The position numbers were made by a program, and so were the translations under genes. Shown here in pieces: positions 11,521-24,000 of a stretch of DNA of 64,000 bases (position 1 is its first letter; each line of letters begins with the position of its first letter). The notes under the pieces are model-generated. The model worked only from the letters and a program-made list of their open reading frames with translations. It ran no database searches and was not told the DNA's origin. The stretch comes from Brachypodius melanocephalos (taxonomy: Eukaryota; Chordata; Aves; Passeriformes; Pycnonotidae). The stretch lies in assembly GCA_013398615.1 (NCBI GenBank), contig VZSR01000680.1:1851726-1915725 (forward strand), written 5' to 3'.

Positions 11521-13587
11521 TTCACTTCCCTGGCATAGTACAGGTCAGTAAATACTTGAGTAACTGTGTTGGCAGAGCAATTTATGCACTGCAAATCATT
11601 ACTCTGGCACAACCTTTTGTGTAATGAACAGAAGCCTTCAGGAAAAGAATTTAATTAAATTTTAATGCAAAGCTTTTTACAGAACAAAAAAATTTTGCTA
11701 AAATAGCCTAAAGTACGTATTTTCTGTTTGTGACCAGGATGTCAATTATTTTCCAACCCTACTGATGAACATTTCTAATGAATACTGAATAAGAAATTAC
11801 AAATCTTACCATGACTACTTTTGAGTTAAGGTCTGAAAAGCCAAAAATTGGCTATGTAGTTTTAGCTTCACACTGCAGATATGTATTTACATGTTATAGA
11901 CTGAGATAGCTTGGTGTTCAAGCCTAACCTGCAACTCCTGTGATTTGATCCAAAGAAGCATTAATTCATGTCTGGGTTTCTTTTCCTCTTGCTCATTTCT
12001 GGGATGATACTATCAATTTACCTTTTATAATAATCTCTGCCACGATCATTTCCCTAGTCCTAAATTTCCTAATTGCCCGAGCATCTCTTCTGAAACTCTG
12101 ACAACACTCCTGAGTAACACTGATAGAGTAGAGATGTTTACTCTTAATTCTGTAAATCTTGGCCTGCAGTATAAAGCAAAAAACTTTCAGAAGAAAACTT
12201 GTAGTCCAGGATCTCACATTAACATGAGGGGATTGGTCTTGTATTGCTTAAGTGAAATTCTTAAACCACAGGTCATAGAACTAAACGATGATTTTAAAAA
12301 ATGGCAAATTATCCTAAATGGATTGCTTGTTGCCAGAAAAAAGTCGCCAAGTTAGTACCTAGGTGTAATGTCAAGGGTGAAGTGTTGCATGAGTGAAAAT
12401 GGGATAATACTGCTGGATTCACCCAACCACACAGCTCCCTGTTATCTTCCTCCTAAGAAGAGCCACAGAAAGGACACTGTGCTTGCTGTGAGCACAAAGG
12501 GAAAGGAAAAGGTGTCTTTTTACTGTCCTTTGGTATGTGGTGACAGGAAAAAACAATATAGCTGTGATCCCATGGGAGAAGCCATGGGAAGGGGGCAAGA
12601 GGAAAAAGAGCTCTCGTGTGTATTTAACACAAAGCTTGGGATGTGGCTGAGGGAATTGATCCCAATTTTGATAACTGTGTTTCTTGCATTTCCCCGAGTG
12701 TAGCCCACAGGTTATTTGGAAGAACAACTCTTGATTTGGCAGTAGCTGGGACTGTTTATATGTACACAAATACATTTGCCTGCAGATGCAGGCAGGGCAA
12801 GAGGAGTTTACTGCAGCACATCCCCTCTTCCAGCAGTCCCCAGACACAGCCCCACTGTCAGCCTCTGATCCCTTCCCTGCTCCACTTACATTTTTCTGCT
12901 TGACTTTTTGGGGGCTCCTTAAAAATTTAGGATCTCTGAAGCTCTCTTTCTGAGGAATGGGTGCAATTTATGTCTGTCCTGTGCTCCTTGTGATGATACA
13001 GATTTAAATATTTCACTAGACTCGAGAATCAATCCCTGAGGAAAATCCTGTGAGCTTCACCTCTGAACCATAAAACCCAACATACTCCAACCCAAACCAG
13101 TCATTTCTTATGGCAGTATGAAAATAAGCTGCTTGGTTCTGCTTTGCTTTTTGGACACTATGGTGATCCCTCTCAGAGGAACTTTCTCTAGAGGAAATGC
13201 AAATGTAGTGTGAGGAACACCACGACCCAGATCCCCTGGGAGTATAATTGCAGCAGATTTTGCGGCTAGCAGTGAAAAAAGAGGAAAAAAGGCTCTTTTG
13301 AACAGGATTATTTCAAGGAGCTTAGTATGGAAGTCAGAATTAGGAGTCTGGAGGCAAAATGTGAGTGCATGACAAGGCAGGGACTTGTCAGCCAGAATGG
13401 GTTAATGTGGTAACAAACCAGCAGCTCTTCTCCTCAGCTGAAAATGGAGCTGCTTAGCAAATCAGCTGCCTAGTGCAGAAGTACAAGCAGAAACCAAACA
13501 CAGAGGTGAATTGCCTGAGGGTCTCACATATTTCAAAGCAGAGAAATGTAAGGATCTCTTAATGAGGACGAGCCAAGGAATACCTGT

Positions 13588-13675
13588 GGCATCTGGAGAA
13601 CATGTCTTATGAGGAGCAGCTGAGGGAGCTGAGCCTGGAGAAAAGGAGGTTCAGGGAGAAACTTCTCACTGCTGA
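13588..13675 (+). mobile_element. CR1 LINE short fragment
   Basis: It contains the CR1 3'-region signature: GAGAACATGTCTTATGAGGAG, CAGCTGAGGGAGCTGAGCC, then TGGAGAAAAGGAGGTTCAGG. It stops abruptly on both sides. Sense orientation is +. Confidence 0.75.
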
Positions 13676-13904
13676 AAGGCTTAGCAATATTAACAATATT
13701 ATCCTTCCTGTCTTATTTATCCCATCTTCTCTGATAAGCAAAGCTTTGGTAAGTCAGTGACAGTTACTCAGATTATTGGCTGTTGTCACTGCTCTCACTT
13801 AAAAATATGTATTATATATTATTTAGGTTATTGTTTTCACTACACATGGTGACATGCCTTACCTTAGGAAAAAATTAAAATACAAAACATGAAGTAAGAA
13901 ATAG

Positions 13905-14030
13905 GAGAGGAGAGTAGCTCAGTGTTTTAATTACAGAGCTTTAGGAGCTGGGCCATGGTCAGACCATTACTGTGACATCCAAAAACTCGCTGCCTCTCAC
14001 TCTGAGGCTGTTTGCTTTCACAGATCAGCA
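13905..14030 (+). repeat. Weak SINE-head-like stretch
   Basis: A segment reading GAGTAGCTCAGTGTTTTAAT and then CAGAGCTTTAGGAGCTGGG vaguely resembles the tRNA-derived head of MIR-like SINEs. No convincing core follows, so this is a weak call kept for completeness. Confidence 0.2.
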
Positions 14031-14433
14031 GGTGGAAAGGATTGCCACAGATCTTGTTTACAATAAGGGTAAAGTGTGCAAGAAAAAGAAATCTTACCAC
14101 TGTTTTTTAAAAGGAGGCAAACAAATCATGAAGATACCCAAACAGATTTGGGACGTGTAATGACACCTGTGCTCAGTTAACAGAACAGCAAATGCAAGCA
14201 CAGGTGAGCATTCTGCCTGGCCTGTGACACATGGCATCTTCTGCAGGGTGAGCCTGTGTTTGGGTCACAGATGATGGACCAAAGAGAATGAACAGCACCA
14301 GCAGCTCATCAGGATGGAGGGCACTGGTAGATGTGCCTGCAGACAAGGCAACAGAGATGCTTGAGGTTGCCCAACACATTGGATTCAGGATCAGGGGGAA
14401 TCTCCATGTTCATTTATGATCAAGGATTCACCC

Positions 14434-14607
14434 TGTTGTTGCTGTTGTTGTTGCTGTTTTTCTTCTTCTTCTTCTTCCTCTTCTTGTTCTTCCTCTTCTT
14501 GTTTTTCTTCTTCTTCTTTTCTTCTTCTTGTTGTTTTTCTTCTTCTTGTTCTTCTTGTTGTTGTTGTTGTTCTTCTTCTTCTTTTTCTTCTTCTCCTCCT
14601 CCTTCTG
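14434..14607 (+). repeat. Compound (TTG/TTC)n trinucleotide tract
   Basis: About 174 bp made almost entirely of TTG, TTC, CTT and a few CTC units with occasional TTT. It begins as TGTTGTTGCTG, becomes TTCTTC-rich, alternates again to TTGTTG, and ends CTCCTCCTCC. The strand asymmetry is strong: nearly all pyrimidine plus G on +. It lies in the last FBLN1 intron about 3.3 kb before the final exon. Long open frames here are an artefact of low complexity. Confidence 0.92.
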
Positions 14608-17600
14608 TGCTAACCTAGCTGAAATCTAATATTGCTGGAAAAGAATTGGGGTGAGCTTGTTGAAATGAACTCCCCTTCTTTGGCAGCTGTGGAGCCTGCA
14701 GCTTTGGCCCGAGAGGACTGAATGGTGGGATGTGAGAGCCCTCTGTTCTCAAGCCATTTCCTGAGCAGCCCCACTGGTGCTCCTGCAGACAGTGACTCAC
14801 AGAACAGTGGGCACTGCTGCAGTGCTCCAGGACTGAGTTCCAGCCTGCAATTATCCCCATGGCAAATCTGAGTGGCTCCATCCAGCTATTTTGGATTTAG
14901 ATGGGTAAAAGAGACATCGAAACGCAGCTGCTTAATTTTTACATTTCCTGACTTCCCAGTGCATTTAAAAATCGTAACCTTCCTGTTACTGTAAGGTATG
15001 TTTTTGTACTTAGTGTTCAGCTACAAATGCTGACAGCTGCCAGACCACAAATCTGGACCCATCAGTTTGCCAAAAGGAACAGTGAAGCAGCATGTTTATG
15101 CAAATGTTGCAGTGTCTCACAAATCCATGGGACTTAAAAACACCCAGAATTATTACATGTGGCTTCCTCAAAAGTGTCCTGGGCTAAATGCTTTTGAGAT
15201 ACTGACTGATTCGTTGAGCCATGTGTGTGAAGGACATGGGCCAGGCCTAGATCTCAAGATTTTTCTTTGGTCTTTTGTGTGAATCAGCTCAAGGGACTGC
15301 TGGCCTCGTTTGGGTCTGGCAGAGCTATGCCTCCCCTGTAGGTGACGTGAAAGGTTTGAGGCAGGAGAGAATCAGACACAGGAAGCATCTTGCATGGTTT
15401 CCATCTGCATTTGTCCTTGAGTTTGGTGCAGAAAAATACTCAGGTTTTCCATTTTAGCACTTGTCACAAAACAAAAATGCAAAGCTCTCAAGGAGTGAAT
15501 CTGCCAAGAGCAGCAAGCCTCTCATATGGTTTTGTCCAGAACATTTCAACATTTCTCCTAACTCTTTTTTTTTTTTCATTCTCCCCATTCAGGATGAATG
15601 CATCCTTACACATATGCTGTAGCACAAAGCCACCTGCCTGTACCATCCTGCATCATCCTCATTCATTTAATGGAAGAGAAGGGAAATAGTTCCTGCACTG
15701 GTGGTGATTTCAGGACCATCTGAACATGGTCACCACAAACTGTAGAAATAACAATTGTCAGAGTGTTGTTTCTTTCTACATTCCCTCAATTTCTTTCTTC
15801 AGTATAGCTGTCAGCACACATGGCATTCACTTCTCAAGCCATTTTATAGGCTGGATTTTAAAGCTGCAGCCAGAGAACTGTGTGAAAAGGCACTGCCACA
15901 TGGGCTGCCCATTGCAGTGTTTGCTCACTGCACCTTTTCCCCTGCCTGTTAGCAGGGTGCATCTCAACAGGAGTGAGAATGTTACTAAAGGCTCTGAGTG
16001 CTGCATCAGTGATGTGTGAATGTCTGGCACAGCACAGCAGGCAAAACACCACTTGCAATCCCACCTCCAGAGCAGAGTAAACTAGTGGAGCAGCACAGAA
16101 TGCTATAATAGGATTGCTAAGTGAAAACAGCAGCCTTTGCTCTCTAGGGCTTGGTGATGACTGCAGGAGCTGCTCACAGGGTTGGTTAAAGATTGCCAGC
16201 ACTGAGTGATCTCAATGCTGTGCATTTCAGTGGTTCTCAGTTAGAGCAGGGCCTGCAATAATGTGATGTGTTGTTAGCAAAATGCTTTAAATGTACCCTA
16301 AAGGGAGGGCAATTTTAGCCAGGCTTTTCTGTTTCAATACATCATCTGCCAAGCCCAGTCATTTTTACAAGATACAGGAGAGTAGCCAAGAAAGCTAGAG
16401 AAAATAAAATATGAGGATATATGCATATAAATTGTAGGGAGCAGGATGCTTAGAAAGTGTATTCATCAAATATGGCAGGGAAAGCGACTGTGGTGAGAAG
16501 TTTGCAATTTCACCTCATGCTGAAGATACCAGTCAGTGTTTGAACAGGACAGAACTGCAATGTCATCACTGCCTTAGGAAAAGGTGCTGACAGCCTGCAT
16601 AAGCAAACATTTATGTGTCCCATCAGATCTCAGGCCAGTGTGTTCATAGGGAACGGCTGCAGGAGCTGGGCTGGGACCCCATGGTTGTACTGGTGTGCTG
16701 CCTGCTGGTGAAACACAGCCCCCAGCACGCAGCAGGAGTATATCTCCAGTCATCCTTCCAGAAACTGTGCATCTCCTTCTCAATCAAACACCCTGTCAGA
16801 GCAGTCTGGTGTCAGGAGGTGTCTGTGGAGGGGGATCCCCACCAGACTCCCTGTGCCTGCTGGCTGACCTTGGCTTTACGGGATTTTGACATTTGGGGAC
16901 GTCCTTTTCAGATGAGAGCAGTTTGGTAGCTGCCTACTCTGTAACACCAGGCCTAGAAAATAAACAAGAAGTGAGAATATGTTTAGGACCTGATCTGGAG
17001 CACTTGGAGTCAATGGCAAAGCTTGTGTTGACTTTCAGATGCAGAGACAGCCCCCTTTCCTCATTAAACTTTATTCCCATTGTGTCCAGGGGGGTTGTCC
17101 ATCCATGACTCAGCACACACATGATTTACAGATTGGTGTCATCTGCTGTTCACAGGGGAAGGGCTGATTTTACTGATGTAATACAGATCGTTTCTACTGT
17201 TCCAAATGAAATGGGGTTTTCAACCTGATACCAGGAATTGCATGGCATTCCCAGGTGTGCTCACTTACTCCTCTGAGCAATGTGTGTTCTGGGTTACCCA
17301 GGGAAATTTCTATGTAAAAGCAGTGTCACAGCATGCTTATTGAATTTATGTCTCCAAATAAAAGGTTAAAAAAAAAAATCACTGATTTCAGAATATATGG
17401 GAGGGTTTTGCCATTTGCACCATTTGAGTGCTCATTATAGATCTTCAGGATATTTTGCCTCAAAAGTTGTATTTTATCCTTCTTTCGCCAGCTTTCTTGC
17501 AAGCTATTTACAGACCCAACAGATAAAACAGCTTTCCCTGCAGGGGAAAAGGGGCAACTGAGTAACACAATCAATACGATTTCAGCAGAAGCCACTTTAT

Positions 17601-17923
17601 TCACGAGGCCAAACTGGTCAAGCGTCCATCATCGCATTGTGTGTCCTCTATCTAGGTTTTGCAATTTTTGTAGACAAAATTGTAGATTTTCTCAGGCTCC
17701 TCATTCTTATTTTCAGTCCTGCTGTTGTCTCAGTAGCCTCAATGAATTCCTGAGAGCTCTGAAAAGAAGACTGCAGGTGGCTTGTTGCCCTCCGAACATT
17801 CTCAGTTACTCAGACACATCGCTCCATTTCCCTACGCTACACTCAACACCAAGGGTGGTGTAGCTCCCCCAGCCTCAGCTGGGCTCTCCTGCTAATCTCA
17901 GCAACCTATCTGTGTCCCAACAG

Positions 17924-18063
17924 GTGTAGTTCGCCAGGTGAGGCCCATCATTGGCCCCTTCCACGCCATCCTGAAGCTGGAGATGAACTACGTCATGGGC
18001 GGGGTGGTGTCGCACCGCAACATCGTCAACGTGCACATCTTCGTGTCCGAGTACTGGTTCTGA
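17924..18063 (+). CDS. FBLN1: Fibulin-1, last coding exon (D isoform C terminus)
   Basis: The terminal coding exon has 140 nt up to the TGA. The acceptor is CTGTGTCCCAACAG and the entry phase is 1. It reads GVVRQVRPIIGPFHAILKLE, then MNYVMGG, then VVSHRNIVNVHIFVSEYWF and stop. It completes the C-terminal fibulin module and matches the D isoform carboxy terminus of vertebrate fibulin-1. Base composition is striking: 42 of 45 complete sense codons end in G or C, compared with about half in the preceding exon. The module is implicated in interactions of fibulin-1 with other matrix proteins. No frameshift or missing splice site is seen, so the gene appears intact over the part shown. Confidence 0.97.
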
Positions 18064-18210
18064 GGGACACCCACGAGCAAGGGCCCCAGCCTGAGACATT
18101 ACCACAAGCTATTATGCCATGTACTCGTCTGTAAAACGCAATAGTGTTCCCTTTTTCGTTTGTTTGTTTGGTTTGTTTTTGAATAAAAATATAGTTTAAG
18201 GCTAATAACG
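18064..18210 (+). other. FBLN1: FBLN1 3' UTR, proximal form
   Basis: Sequence after the stop codon leads to an AATAAA about 120 nt downstream. The exact cleavage site is not determinable. Further AATAAA hexamers at 18881, 18961 and 19084, in AT-rich unique sequence, could serve longer transcripts. Confidence 0.6.
18182..18187 (+). promoter_or_regulatory. FBLN1: Poly(A) signal, probable FBLN1 proximal site
   Basis: A canonical AATAAA, the first after the stop codon, preceded by a T/G-rich stretch (TTTGTTTGTTTGG). Later AATAAA copies exist, so its use is likely but not exclusive. Confidence 0.6.
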
Positions 18211-19230
18211 AGCTATTATGTTGATTAGACATAGGGCGGAGCAAAGTAAGTGAGCCTGATGTAGTTGTTTGTATAAATATGTAGTGTGTAAAACTGCTCG
18301 GCTGCGGGGTGAAATTTAAAACTTTCCTAAATGTTTGGACAGATCTCAGCTGTTGCTCCTTGGCCAGATAACCTGAGTGAAGAGGCTGTGGAACAAAACA
18401 GATGTCAGAGTTCATTGGGATGAGTTTATGGTGTCTTTGGACGGAAGAAGTTGACTAAAAATTAATAATTTCACCTCAAATTAACTGCTGGTTGAAGAGA
18501 ATTGTCAGAGAGTGAGAAATAGTTAGGTTTGAGCTCTCTGAATAGGACCGCAGAAGTGCTAATTATTCCTGGAAAGTTCAGCCTGGATATTTAAGAAGTG
18601 ACATTCAGCTGCAGCTACCAGAGGAAATGCAAAAGGAATTAGAAATATTTACAGCCTAACAAGCTATTGCACATATTAAAAAATACTTCTTTTTGGTAGT
18701 TATTATTTGATTGTAAGATTGTTTGATTCTAATTAAACTAGTACCTCTCACTGAAATTAATCTGTTACACAAATACAGCACGTTGCTCAAATTCCAAAAT
18801 CACCAATACTCAGCAATACATGGGAAACTCAGACCTTATCTCCTGTCTCTTATAAAGCTCCGTGCCTTTTTAAAATTGGTAATAAAATTAGCATGTTAAC
18901 CTGTACATTTCCTATGCACCAAACCAAGGCGTATGTAATAATATAATGAAAAATCTCACAAATAAATGAATGTGTAATGTATTTTCTGGGCATCAAAACA
19001 CTGTATCTTTTTTTTTTTAAATTACAGAACAGAAAAGAGAGAACTCCATGTTTCAGTTTGTTACGTTTGTTAAGAAATGAGGAAATAAAGAAGGTCAGAT
19101 GGGAAATACTCTGAAGTATGCCACGGTTTCTGATTCCCAGGAAAATTACATGATACAGTTTCTGTAAGCAAATTCAATCATATCATATTCCCCACTCAAA
19201 CCTGACCTCCTTGGTCATTCTTGGCACTTA

Positions 19231-19388
19231 ACATGGCACAGGGTGCCCAGAGCAGCTGTGGCTGCCCCTGGATCCCTGGCAGTGCCCAAGGCCAGGCTGG
19301 ACATTGGGGCTGGGAGCAGCCTGGGACAGTGGGAGGTGTCCCTGCCCATGGCAGGGGGTTGGAACTGGATGAGCTGTAAGGTCAGTGT
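19231..19388 (+). mobile_element. CR1 LINE 3' fragment
   Basis: The CR1 3' region is present in order: GGCACAGGGTGCCCAGAGC, AGCTGTGGCTGCCCCTGG, GGCCAGGCTGGACA, GGTGTCCCTGCCCATGGC and GGAACTGGATGAGCTGTAAGG. The copy ends before the terminal ATTCTATG-type repeats. Confidence 0.88.
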
Positions 19389-19917
19389 GATCCTGCTACC
19401 TTTACCTTTTAGATGAGGGTTTGTGGTCTGGGTCTGTTTGGGAGGGTGTTATTGATGCAGGAAATGGCAGGTGTGGCAGGAAACAAGAGTGTGGACCTTT
19501 CTGTGAGCACCAGCCTCTAGCAACCCTCCTGCAGTGTTCCAGCAGTGCAGGATTCCAGAAATGGCTTTTACAGGGATGCTGACACACGACTTTTCTATAT
19601 TCTGTGGTGGTGTCAAGCCACATTGTGTAGGAAAACAGCATTCATGTTTGTATTCAAGTGCTGGGCAGGAATGGAGACGTTCAGGCCATGCCATGCCCAC
19701 ATTGCCTTTTTCTGACCCACCTGAGCTTGACAACTCACCCCTCTAGTCTCCCTCTTGACAGCAGTGAGGTCACTAATGCAGCAGGACAAGGAACCCACCA
19801 CTGGGGTGCTCTCATCCCCTTGGCTGGGCTTTCCCAAAGGTTAAACAAGGCATCACTTCCCTTTGCCATTGGCTTTGTCACACACACAGCCAGTGGTGGT
19901 TGATGAGGTTCATTAAA

Positions 19918-19932
19918 CCTTTTTTTTTTTTT
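19918..19932 (+). repeat. Poly-T run
   Basis: A run of T about 14 nt long, low complexity, in intergenic DNA. Confidence 0.7.
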
Positions 19933-20341
19933 GCTTGTGAATTGTGATGGTACCACTCCTAGGAACAGCAGGGAAAATATTAACACAGTGGAAAATCTGC
20001 ACTCTTACCTACTTTTTGCACAGTGATCTCAAAATAAGCAAATGATGCTAAGGACAGCAGAGTAACTTCCTTTGGGGGGCTTCAAAATTATTCTGAGCCG
20101 ATTCCAAGCAGCCACGTGAGACAAGGCTGTTGGAATTCAGTAGAACCAAAATAAGTAAGTGTGCTCCTTCATACAATTAAAAAAAATAACCTGCAAATAA
20201 CAGCATTCTGCAATTTCTTTCTACTGTGGGCAGATCTATTGTCTTGATATTGTGTCTTCTCATCTGCTTTCTATAGCAAGGTTTGAGTTTGGGTCCACTG
20301 GCTGCCTCTTCCCTTTTGATTTTTAGCACATCCAACATCCA

Positions 20342-20458
20342 GAGCTCAAGGAGTGTTTGGAACACTCTCAGGCACATGAAGTGTCCTGTGCAGGGCCAGG
20401 GGCTGGGCTTAGATGATCTCTGTGGGTCCCTTCCAGCTCAGGATATTCTATGGTAACT
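20342..20458 (+). mobile_element. CR1 LINE 3' end
   Basis: CR1 3' end with AGCTCAAGGAGTGTTTGG, CTCTCAGGCACATGAAG, GTGTCCTGTGCAGGGCCAGG, GATGATCTCTGTGGGTCCC and the terminal GGATATTCTATGG. It reaches the CR1 3' terminus and is heavily 5' truncated. Confidence 0.88.
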
Positions 20459-20899
20459 AATTAAAGCATATTTCTTTTGATTTGTAGAAAAGGCATTATC
20501 TCTGAAAGAAACAACAAAAGAAAATCCTTCTCTTCCCCAAACTGGCATTTTTGCTGGCTCTTCAAAAGCAAGACTTTCTTCTTCTTAGGCTAGCACATGC
20601 CCAGCCATGGGTTAAGGAATCCTGTTTTCCCTAGGGAAAGGGAGAGGGACCAGAATGTGATTGATACTGCAGGGTCCCAGGCTGCCTGGAAATTGCTGCT
20701 CCAAGACAGACATAGAGTACAACCACCAAGTCTACAAAACATTGACCTGATGAAAGATCTTTGATTCCTGCTGTGGCTAAGAACGTGCTATCTATCCTGT
20801 AATGAGCCTTTTTTTTTTTCTTTCTTTCACCTTATCATATTTCGTCGGGGTTTTTCCCCTCTTCCTTTTCTTTACTGAATTCTCCTCTCCCTCTCCATG

Positions 20900-21058
20900 A
20901 ATGCCCAGAGAAGCTGTGGCTGCCCCATCCATGGAAGTGTTCAAGGACAGGTTGGATGGGGCTGGAAGTAACCTGGGATAGTGGAAGGGGGTGGGACTGG
21001 ATGAGCTTTGAGGTCCCTTCCAACCCAAGGCATTCTGGGATTCTGGGATTCTTTCATG
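20900..21058 (+). mobile_element. CR1 LINE 3' end
   Basis: The 3' end of CR1: TGCCCAGAGAAGCTGTGGC, CATCCATGGAAGTGTTCAAGG, ACAGGTTGGATGGGGCTGG, TTTGAGGTCCCTTCCAACCC and terminal tandem ATTCTGGG units. These short terminal repeats are diagnostic of the true CR1 3' end. The copy is + oriented. Confidence 0.92.
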
Positions 21059-24000
21059 GTGTTTGAAAGCCCAGGAGGGCAAAGCACAGTTACAATGATC
21101 ACACCTAGCTTAAGGCTGGCTTGGTATTGCTTGGATGGAAGCGGAATCACCCCATTTAAATTAAAAACCAATCAATCAAATGGAAGGTGATGCCTTTTCC
21201 AACATAGAAATGAAACTCAAGAATGAGTCCTTCTTATAGAAGAACGCCCACAAAAGTCCATCCCCACAGGGGTGCACACATTTTTATGGCTAGGTTTCAG
21301 GAAAGTAGCATCATCAGTAAAAATTACCAATAGGAGGACGAGTGGTGATGCAATTCCCCCTCAGGTCAAGCCCCTTCTCTGGAGCTCCATCCCCCCCACT
21401 CCCCCCAATTTGGCTGTACTTTGTTTATGAAAATGTGTCTCAAAGAGCTGTTTTCAGCCTTGGCTCTCAGGAAGAACCAAGACAGGACAGAGGCCTTGTA
21501 TCTCCCAGCTCTGGAATTTGTTTTGTCTTCCTGCCTAGGGAAAGGGCAGGGAAACCACTGGGAAAACTAGCTACAAATGCAGTAATAAGCTACAGAGCTC
21601 CAAATGTATGAGTATACAATAGTGAGAATATATAAAAGAAAGAAAGGCAAAAAGCAAGAGGTGGCAAAGGAAAGCAGCTGTGGTCTATCACACCACAGCT
21701 GATGGGTGACCTTGGCCTGACCATGCTCACAGAGTAACAATTCAGGTTGATCCCCAAGATGGTGCCAAGGTTTTTTGTTTTGTCATTAGCTGATGGTTCT
21801 CACATGAGTGAGGTCATACAGTGATGGCACCGCAGAGCTGATAAAAGATTTTGGGTTCCTCCACACAGGCAAAGCCAAAACCAACTTTATCTGAGTGCAG
21901 CCCTTGAGTGACCTTGGACCTGATGAGAACAACCCCCCCTGGACTCTGGATGTGAGGTAAGTTAAATTACACATTGCTGAATTGTCCTAATGCTGCCAAC
22001 ATTTCCTGCAGAAATTGTAATAAGGATAAAAAGGCACTACTGTAATGGATACCATCATAACCCTGTAACTACAGTTTAGGTTTTGAGAATTGCAAATATG
22101 TGTTTAACTAAGGCTAGCCAGAGAGTACGAAATGGTGCTTGAACTGTGGCCAGCTGTCTAGAAGCTAGAAATTAGAAAAAAGTTGGGGTTTTTCTCCTCC
22201 AAAGTGGAAAAGTTGTGTACATTTGTACCTATTGAGCTCGTGACCATTTGTCCAGCTCTACCAGGAAGCACCAGATTTTATGTGGTATTGAGAGGATGAA
22301 GTAGTTTGTAAAACAACTGCCAAAAACTTGAAGAAAAATGGACTGTTTAGACTTCAAGCTATGATGCACTTTACATCTTACAGATTAGGGACCTCATCTG
22401 CAGCCACTAAATTTTTATTTTTTTTTTTTTTTAGTCAGACCCCATTGATTGGTTTTAGTGATGTTTTTTCAACTTGTGCAAGCAACCTGGCTTTTTCCAA
22501 CTGCTTGTAGAAGAATCCACAATGTAGAAGAAAGAATCTCTGGCTACTGAGGTCTCTAAATGTTTATGGTTACAATTCTATTTTACCTCTCCCCTGAGTG
22601 AGATTTACACCTGACCCCTTATTCCACTTCCCTCTCCTTAAGTTTCTCAGATGGGGAACAGCTGGGAACGTGGAAAGAGTATTTCAGCCTGTGTCAGCCA
22701 AAGAGAAATGAGATGCTCTGCCCCATAAGCTACTGTGCAGTGGAGCTGCTGCTTCTGTGTCAGACTGAGAGCAGAGGAGGTGGTCATGGGGGAGAGATGG
22801 GCAGGAAATGATCTGTGTTAGCAAGCTGGGAAGGGAATGTTGATGCAGCCTGAGCACATGAGGGCTCTCTGAGCTCCTCCCAGGCAAAGGTTGCACTGAA
22901 ATCACCCCTGGCTGAGGCTTGTCCTTGGCTTTGATGGCTGGCCAAGGCCAGTTATCTGATGGGTGTGGGTGGCTACAAGATTGCTCCCACTGAAGGGCAC
23001 AGAGAAAATGAGCTGCTTTTTTTTCCCATTAAACCCACGAGGTTTCCCAGCTCTGCAGATGTCCTGCTTACTGGGACAGGGTTAGAAAGCTGCTAAACTG
23101 GAGTTCCATGGACAGGGGGACAAGGACCCTGGCCAGGCACATGTGGATGGGAACAGCAGCACAAACACTGCAGTGATGGTTTCTATACATCACATCATGA
23201 TTAATTTTTGAACCTGAGTAATGTGTGACCCAAGCTCATCTGTTCTGTGGATGGGCACAGAAGCAATCTGAAACTGGCTGAGATCTTCCAAGGCTCCTTT
23301 ACAGCCTGCCTGGGCTCTGACTGCCCCTCTGGAAGGGTGTGCATCTTCCACAGCTCCTACATCACCTCTGCCAGGCTGGTGTGGGTGTCCTGGCTAGCCC
23401 AAATCACCTCCTGCACCCCTGGGCTCAGGTGCCTGAATTGCTCCCTTCAGGAACCTTGCTGGAGCCTGTGTTTAGAGAGAATTTTGACCATAGTGGATTT
23501 TTGCCATTGGGAAGACCAACATGCTGTGCAAGGAAGAAAAAAAATTAGAATGGATTACACAGGGCTTGCCTGACTAAAATGCTACCAGCTGTGTGCTGGA
23601 GCAGGGAGGAAAGGGAGAAAAACGCCCACTTTGTTAAGCTGAGAAAACCCAATTTGTAAAGTTCAAATCTGAATTCAGACCAGAGTCCAGGGTTATTTTG
23701 ATCAAAAGGGTGAGTACAGCTTGCTGAGAGACAAAACCAATAGCCAGGCTGGGCTGGCAGGGAGGGAGCCAAAGCTTTCAGCCACCAGCTTCTCACATCT
23801 TGGGAGCACTGAGCCTGGCTGTGGCTGTCTGGGAGTGAATAAATGCACAAAGCAGCTATATTTGGGGGCACTGAGGCTCTGGTAGGTAGATAAGGCACTG
23901 GGAGGAGATTAGATTGCAGTGTGTCGATAGAACACGTGTTTTGGGGAACAGCAGGAGGAACAGAAAGAAAAAGACAACGTAACATGCAGAAGATCAGGTT

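Larger units (their letters stand above)
4977..17923 (+). other. FBLN1: FBLN1 last intron, 12.9 kb
   Basis: A large phase-1 intron separating the last two coding exons. It holds a MIR-type relic (~6.1 kb), a CR1 fragment with reverse-transcriptase remnants (~10.9-11.5 kb), a short CR1 piece (~13.6 kb) and a compound trinucleotide tract (14.43-14.61 kb). The AT-rich stretch at ~9.23-9.74 kb has no recognised repeat and could be conserved noncoding DNA. I see no additional exon with matched splice sites and homology. Confidence 0.9.

Noticed and set aside
14331..14618. Frames coding for runs of Phe, Leu, Ser or Cys
   Set aside because: They are pure translations of the trinucleotide tract.
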